Source: Gammaproteobacteria bacterium
Lineage (GTDB): Bacteria > Pseudomonadota > Gammaproteobacteria > SZUA-152
Direction of reading: 5' to 3'
Assembly (NCBI GenBank): GCA_030617485.1
Contig: JAUWVK010000002.1
Location: 1-35,308, forward strand
Length of the DNA: 35,308 bases
Shown here one piece after another: positions 32,394 to 35,308 of the stretch (position 1 is its first letter; each line of letters begins with the position of its first letter). Below the pieces are notes generated by a model. That model searched no databases, was not told the DNA's origin, and saw only the letters and a program-made list of their open reading frames with translations. The position numbers and the translations under genes are program-made.

Positions 32394-33704
32394 ATGAAAT
32401 CGAATACACGCACCTTGCTGGTACTGATGACCGGCCTGATCCTTGGTCTAACTCTGGCCATTGGTGGCGGTGTTTTTGCCGACAAAAGCTCCTCTAAAAC
32501 CGGGGCACTGCCTCTCGATGAGCTGCGCAGCTTTACCGAAGTGTTTGCACGAATCAAAAAAGATTACGTTGAAGAAATTAGCGACAAAACACTGCTCGAA
32601 AACGCTATTCGCGGGATGCTATCAGGTCTGGACCCACACTCCAGCTACCTGGACGCTGAAGGCTATAAAGATCTGCAAGTAGGTACTACCGGCCAGTTCG
32701 GTGGCTTAGGTATTGAAGTGGGCATGGAAGACGGCTTCGTTAAAGTGATCTCCCCCATTGACGATACCCCGGCACAACGAGCTGGGGTGAAAGCTGGCGA
32801 TCTGGTCATACGCCTTAACGAAAAACCGGTTAAAGGCATGACCCTCCATCAGGCTGTTGGCATTATGCGCGGTAAGGTAGGAACAGACATTGTGTTAACC
32901 ATCATCCGCGAAGGTGAAGAAAAACCCCTCAAAATCACTATCACCCGCGACATTATTAAAGTCCGCAGCGTTCGATCCAGAACTCTTGAAGAAGGCATCG
33001 GTTACCTGCGCATCTCTCAGTTCCAGTCTCGCACGGGAGAAAACCTCATCAAAGCTATCGATGAACTGAAAAAAGAGAATAACGGTAAACTTGACGGTCT
33101 TGTGCTCGATCTACGAAACAACCCGGGCGGCGTGTTAAATGCTGCAGTCGACGTCAGCGATGCATTCCTCGACAGTGGGCTAATCGTTTACACGCAAGGC
33201 CGTATTGCCGACTCAGAAATGAAATTCGAGGCTTCGCCAATACGGCAACTCGATGGTGCGCCACTGGTGGTATTAGTCAATGGCGGCTCTGCATCAGCCT
33301 CTGAAATTGTTGCCGGTGCATTACAGGATCACAAACGCGCCATCATCCTCGGAACACGCACTTTTGGTAAAGGCTCAGTGCAAACTATTTTGCCACTCAA
33401 TAATGAGTCTGCATTAAAGTTAACAACAGCTCGTTACTTCACACCATCTGGGCGCTCTATTCAGGCCGAAGGCATAGAACCTGATATTACCCTCGACCCT
33501 CTTAAGGTCACTAAAATTGAAGGTGCCAACGAGCGCGTCAAGGAAGCTGACCTTACGGGTCACCTGGAAAATGGCAGTGGCGAGAAAAAGAAAAACGGTA
33601 AAAAGAAAAAAGAGAAAGAACTTTCTCTGGCACAAACCGACTACCAATTGTATGAGGCCCTTAATATCCTGAAGGGAATGAAGATTCTGCAGGGCAATCG
33701 TTAG
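32394..33704 (+). CDS. ctpA: C-terminal processing protease, S41 family
   Basis: 436-residue periplasmic serine protease. An N-terminal signal/anchor (about 6–28) is followed by a helical region, a PDZ domain (about 95–180; GLGIEVGMEDG, AGVKAGDLVIRLN) and the S41 protease core. The catalytic serine lies in GGSASASE (299–303) and the lysine is K326 in FGKGSVQ. A lysine-rich tail (KKKNGKKKKEKE, about 396–407) precedes the end. CtpA proteases degrade or mature periplasmic hydrolase regulators and lipoproteins. Its place right after envC suggests cell-wall maintenance; co-occurrence is conserved. Confidence 0.95.
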   Translation: MKSNTRTLLVLMTGLILGLTLAIGGGVFADKSSSKTGALPLDELRSFTEVFARIKKDYVEEISDKTLLENAIRGMLSGLDPHSSYLDAEGYKDLQVGTTGQFGGLGIEVGMEDGFVKVISPIDDTPAQRAGVKAGDLVIRLNEKPVKGMTLHQAVGIMRGKVGTDIVLTIIREGEEKPLKITITRDIIKVRSVRSRTLEEGIGYLRISQFQSRTGENLIKAIDELKKENNGKLDGLVLDLRNNPGGVLNAAVDVSDAFLDSGLIVYTQGRIADSEMKFEASPIRQLDGAPLVVLVNGGSASASEIVAGALQDHKRAIILGTRTFGKGSVQTILPLNNESALKLTTARYFTPSGRSIQAEGIEPDITLDPLKVTKIEGANERVKEADLTGHLENGSGEKKKNGKKKKEKELSLAQTDYQLYEALNILKGMKILQGNR

Positions 33705-33769
33705 ACTTTTGCAATTTAGCTTTTTCAACTAAGAACATGCCAACACGGACAGGGCCTTTATAAAAGAAA

Positions 33770-34645
33770 ATGGCAAAGGGTGCTCACAAACTTCACTGTA
33801 TAGCTCGCCCTGCAAACGGGCCTCGGTTTCTGTATTTATTCCTGTGCTCGTCTCTATTTTTAGTCACAAGTTTTACAGTTGCAGCGGACAATTCTCCAAC
33901 ATCAAAACATTCTCAGGAATTTAGTCGGAACGATGCCCAGCAACCAGCCATCAGCATCATCATTGATGATCTTGGTTATCTGAAAAAACGAGATACTCGA
34001 GCCATAAAACTTCCGGGATCAATCACCTACGCTTTTTTACCACACACACCTCATGCGCAGGAACTGGCAACTCTTGCACATAGTAAAAATAAAGAGGTCA
34101 TGCTGCATCAACCCATGGAATCCGTGGTGAATACTAAACTGGGCCCTGGTGGACTAATGCTGAGTATGACCCACGACCAGCTCACAGCCCAATTAAAATC
34201 TAACCTTGATGCAATACCCTTTGTTGCTGGAATCAACAACCACATGGGCAGCCTCCTCACTCAACACCCCGGCCACATGCGCTGGCTCATGCAGGAAGTT
34301 CAAAACCACGACAACCTTTATTTTGTCGATAGCTACACCACTAAAGCCAGCATTTTACAAAAAATTGCTAACGAAAACTGGATTCCCAATTTACGCCGCG
34401 ATGTGTTTCTCGACAGCGATCGTAATCCCGCTAAAATTAGAATGCATTTTAGGCGCCTGTTAAAAATGGCAAGAAAAACGGGCATAGCGCTCGCGATAGG
34501 GCACCCATACCCAGAAACCATGGCAGTTCTGGAAGAAGAACTTCCCAAGCTTAGCAACATGGGGATTCAACTCATACCTGTCTCCAAGCTACTCGATAGA
34601 GACAACAAAAGGTTCAAATCATGGCGCGCGTCCTTGTCCCATTAG
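33770..34645 (+). CDS. yibQ: Divergent polysaccharide deacetylase family protein (YibQ-like)
   Basis: 291-residue exported protein. A long basic N-terminus and hydrophobic stretch (about 20–38, ending TVAA) form a signal peptide. The body is the DUF610/divergent polysaccharide deacetylase fold: ISIIIDDLGY (about 61–70), MLHQPMES, NNHMGS (about 151–156), and the IALAIGHPYPET strand. The Asp-Asp and His residues expected of a NodB-like metal site are visible; a substrate is not known. It is the fourth gene of the conserved gpmI–envC–ctpA–yibQ set and overlaps the next gene by 25 nt. Confidence 0.9.
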   Translation: MAKGAHKLHCIARPANGPRFLYLFLCSSLFLVTSFTVAADNSPTSKHSQEFSRNDAQQPAISIIIDDLGYLKKRDTRAIKLPGSITYAFLPHTPHAQELATLAHSKNKEVMLHQPMESVVNTKLGPGGLMLSMTHDQLTAQLKSNLDAIPFVAGINNHMGSLLTQHPGHMRWLMQEVQNHDNLYFVDSYTTKASILQKIANENWIPNLRRDVFLDSDRNPAKIRMHFRRLLKMARKTGIALAIGHPYPETMAVLEEELPKLSNMGIQLIPVSKLLDRDNKRFKSWRASLSH

Positions 34646-35172
34646 CTCAGGGCTGCGAAGAACTGGAAGCCGTCACCATCGCTGATCTGTTGCGTCGCGC
34701 AGGCATAGAAGTCATTACTGCGGGGCTTGATGATCAACCAGTCAAAACCAGCCGCGGCGTTGTGCTTATCCCCGATACCACGCTGGACGAAGCGCTTAAT
34801 CTGGAATTCGATATGATCGTATTACCCGGCGGCCTACCTGGCGCCGACCACCTTGACCAGGATCAACGCATCCAGAAACTACTGAAACAGATGGCCTCAG
34901 AAAATAAATTTACTGCTGCTATCTGTGCCGCTCCAAAAGTTTTGGCAACGGCAGGATTATTGGACGGAAAACACGCCACCAGCTTCCCGGGCACACTGGA
35001 AAAGCTGGGGTTAAAATCAACTACATTGGAAACCAACGCTGTTGTTCAGGATGGGAAGGTAATCACCTCACGCGGCCCAGGCACAGCGATGGATTTTACC
35101 TTAACGTTAATAGAAAATTTGGCAGGAATTGATAAACGAAAAGAAGTGGAAGCAGGCCTACAAAGACATTAG
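34621..35172 (+). CDS. DJ-1/PfpI family protein (YajL-like)
   Basis: 183-residue cytosolic flavodoxin-like protein of the DJ-1/YajL subgroup. The nucleophile-elbow cysteine is C102 in AAICAAPKVL and E16 in EELEAVT corresponds to DJ-1 E18. The SRGPGTAMDFTLTLIENL segment near the C-terminus is typical of YajL. Members act in oxidative and carbonyl stress, as chaperone, hydratase or claimed deglycase, and the biochemical role is debated. The ATG lies 25 nt inside the end of yibQ in another frame, suggesting translational coupling. Whether it is the direct orthologue of YajL cannot be decided here. Confidence 0.93.
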   Translation: MARVLVPLAQGCEELEAVTIADLLRRAGIEVITAGLDDQPVKTSRGVVLIPDTTLDEALNLEFDMIVLPGGLPGADHLDQDQRIQKLLKQMASENKFTAAICAAPKVLATAGLLDGKHATSFPGTLEKLGLKSTTLETNAVVQDGKVITSRGPGTAMDFTLTLIENLAGIDKRKEVEAGLQRH

Positions 35173-35178
35173 TAGCGA

Positions 35179-35210
35179 CCCTAATTAATTTTCATTACAC
35201 TTCATTAGGG
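35179..35210. repeat. Inverted repeat between convergent genes
   Basis: CCCTAAT (35179–35185), 18 nt, ATTAGGG (35204–35210). It lies after the DJ-1-like gene and includes the stop of the partial minus-strand gene. No T tract follows on either strand, so terminator function is doubtful. Confidence 0.35.
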
Positions 35211-35308
35211 CAAAAGCTTTACCGTCACCTCTGCCGTTTTTTTATTAATTTCGAACTGCATCTCACAATACTCAGTCTGCTCTTCGACAGGAGAGGGATC
35301 ATCTGCAC
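35205..35308 (-). CDS. Partial gene entering from the right edge, C-terminal 33 aa
   Basis: An open minus-strand frame ends with TAA at 35205–35207 and runs off the right edge. The visible tail is hydrophilic then beta-like (EYCEMQFEINKKTAEVTVKLLP). It has protein-like composition and is convergent with the DJ-1 gene. Too short to identify. Confidence 0.45.
   Translation of the reverse strand, partial: ADDPSPVEEQTEYCEMQFEINKKTAEVTVKLLP

Overview
The window looks like chromosomal DNA of a gammaproteobacterium with moderate GC content. The evidence is gene order: glnA–DUF4124–ntrB–ntrC, gpmI–envC–ctpA–yibQ, rhodanese/grxC/trxC/secB/gpsA next to trmL, and folB divergent from plsY are all arrangements typical of that class. 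A TusA-type sulfur carrier, a PP-loop thiolation-like enzyme, a rhodanese–glutaredoxin fusion and a BigR/SqrR-like regulator suggest active sulfane-sulfur metabolism, as in sulfur-oxidising relatives. I cannot name the species. No rRNA, tRNA, CRISPR array, transposase or phage gene was recognised. Layout: 1–2134 (minus) holds a response-regulator diguanylate cyclase, folK and folB; plsY diverges at 2230. 2881–3786 holds two convergent genes of unknown function. 4040–6552 is a plus-strand operon of a PP-loop enzyme, a TusA-like protein and a cation diffusion facilitator. 6553–11951 is the nitrogen-control block: glnA with upstream NtrC and sigma-54 sites, a DUF4124 protein, ntrB with its own NtrC site, and ntrC. 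12023–22350 is an accessory-looking segment: an orphan type IV pilin-like gene with a perfect CRP/Vfr-type palindrome, a small unknown protein, and three minus-strand genes. Those three encode a 164-aa DUF11-type exported protein, a 419-aa DUF11-type exported protein, and a giant outer-membrane protein of about 2200 aa with two OmpA-like modules and a long beta-barrel. 22811–26760 returns to housekeeping: a PhnA-family protein, class 1 dihydroorotate dehydrogenase, trmL, gpsA and secB. 26897–29076 is a thiol/sulfur redox block: trxC, grxC, rhodanese–Grx fusion and a BigR-like ArsR repressor. 29413–35172 is gpmI–envC–ctpA–yibQ–yajL-like, and a truncated gene enters from the right edge on the minus strand. 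How the genes work together: NtrB/NtrC probably act on the promoter of the adjacent glnA and on their own promoter. The thiol block likely couples persulfide sensing (ArsR) with persulfide handling (rhodanese, Grx, Trx). The best candidate for an undescribed system is the 13525–22350 locus: two small secreted DUF11 proteins with a giant peptidoglycan-anchored barrel protein, separated by a structured leader containing a hairpin and a 44-codon ORF.
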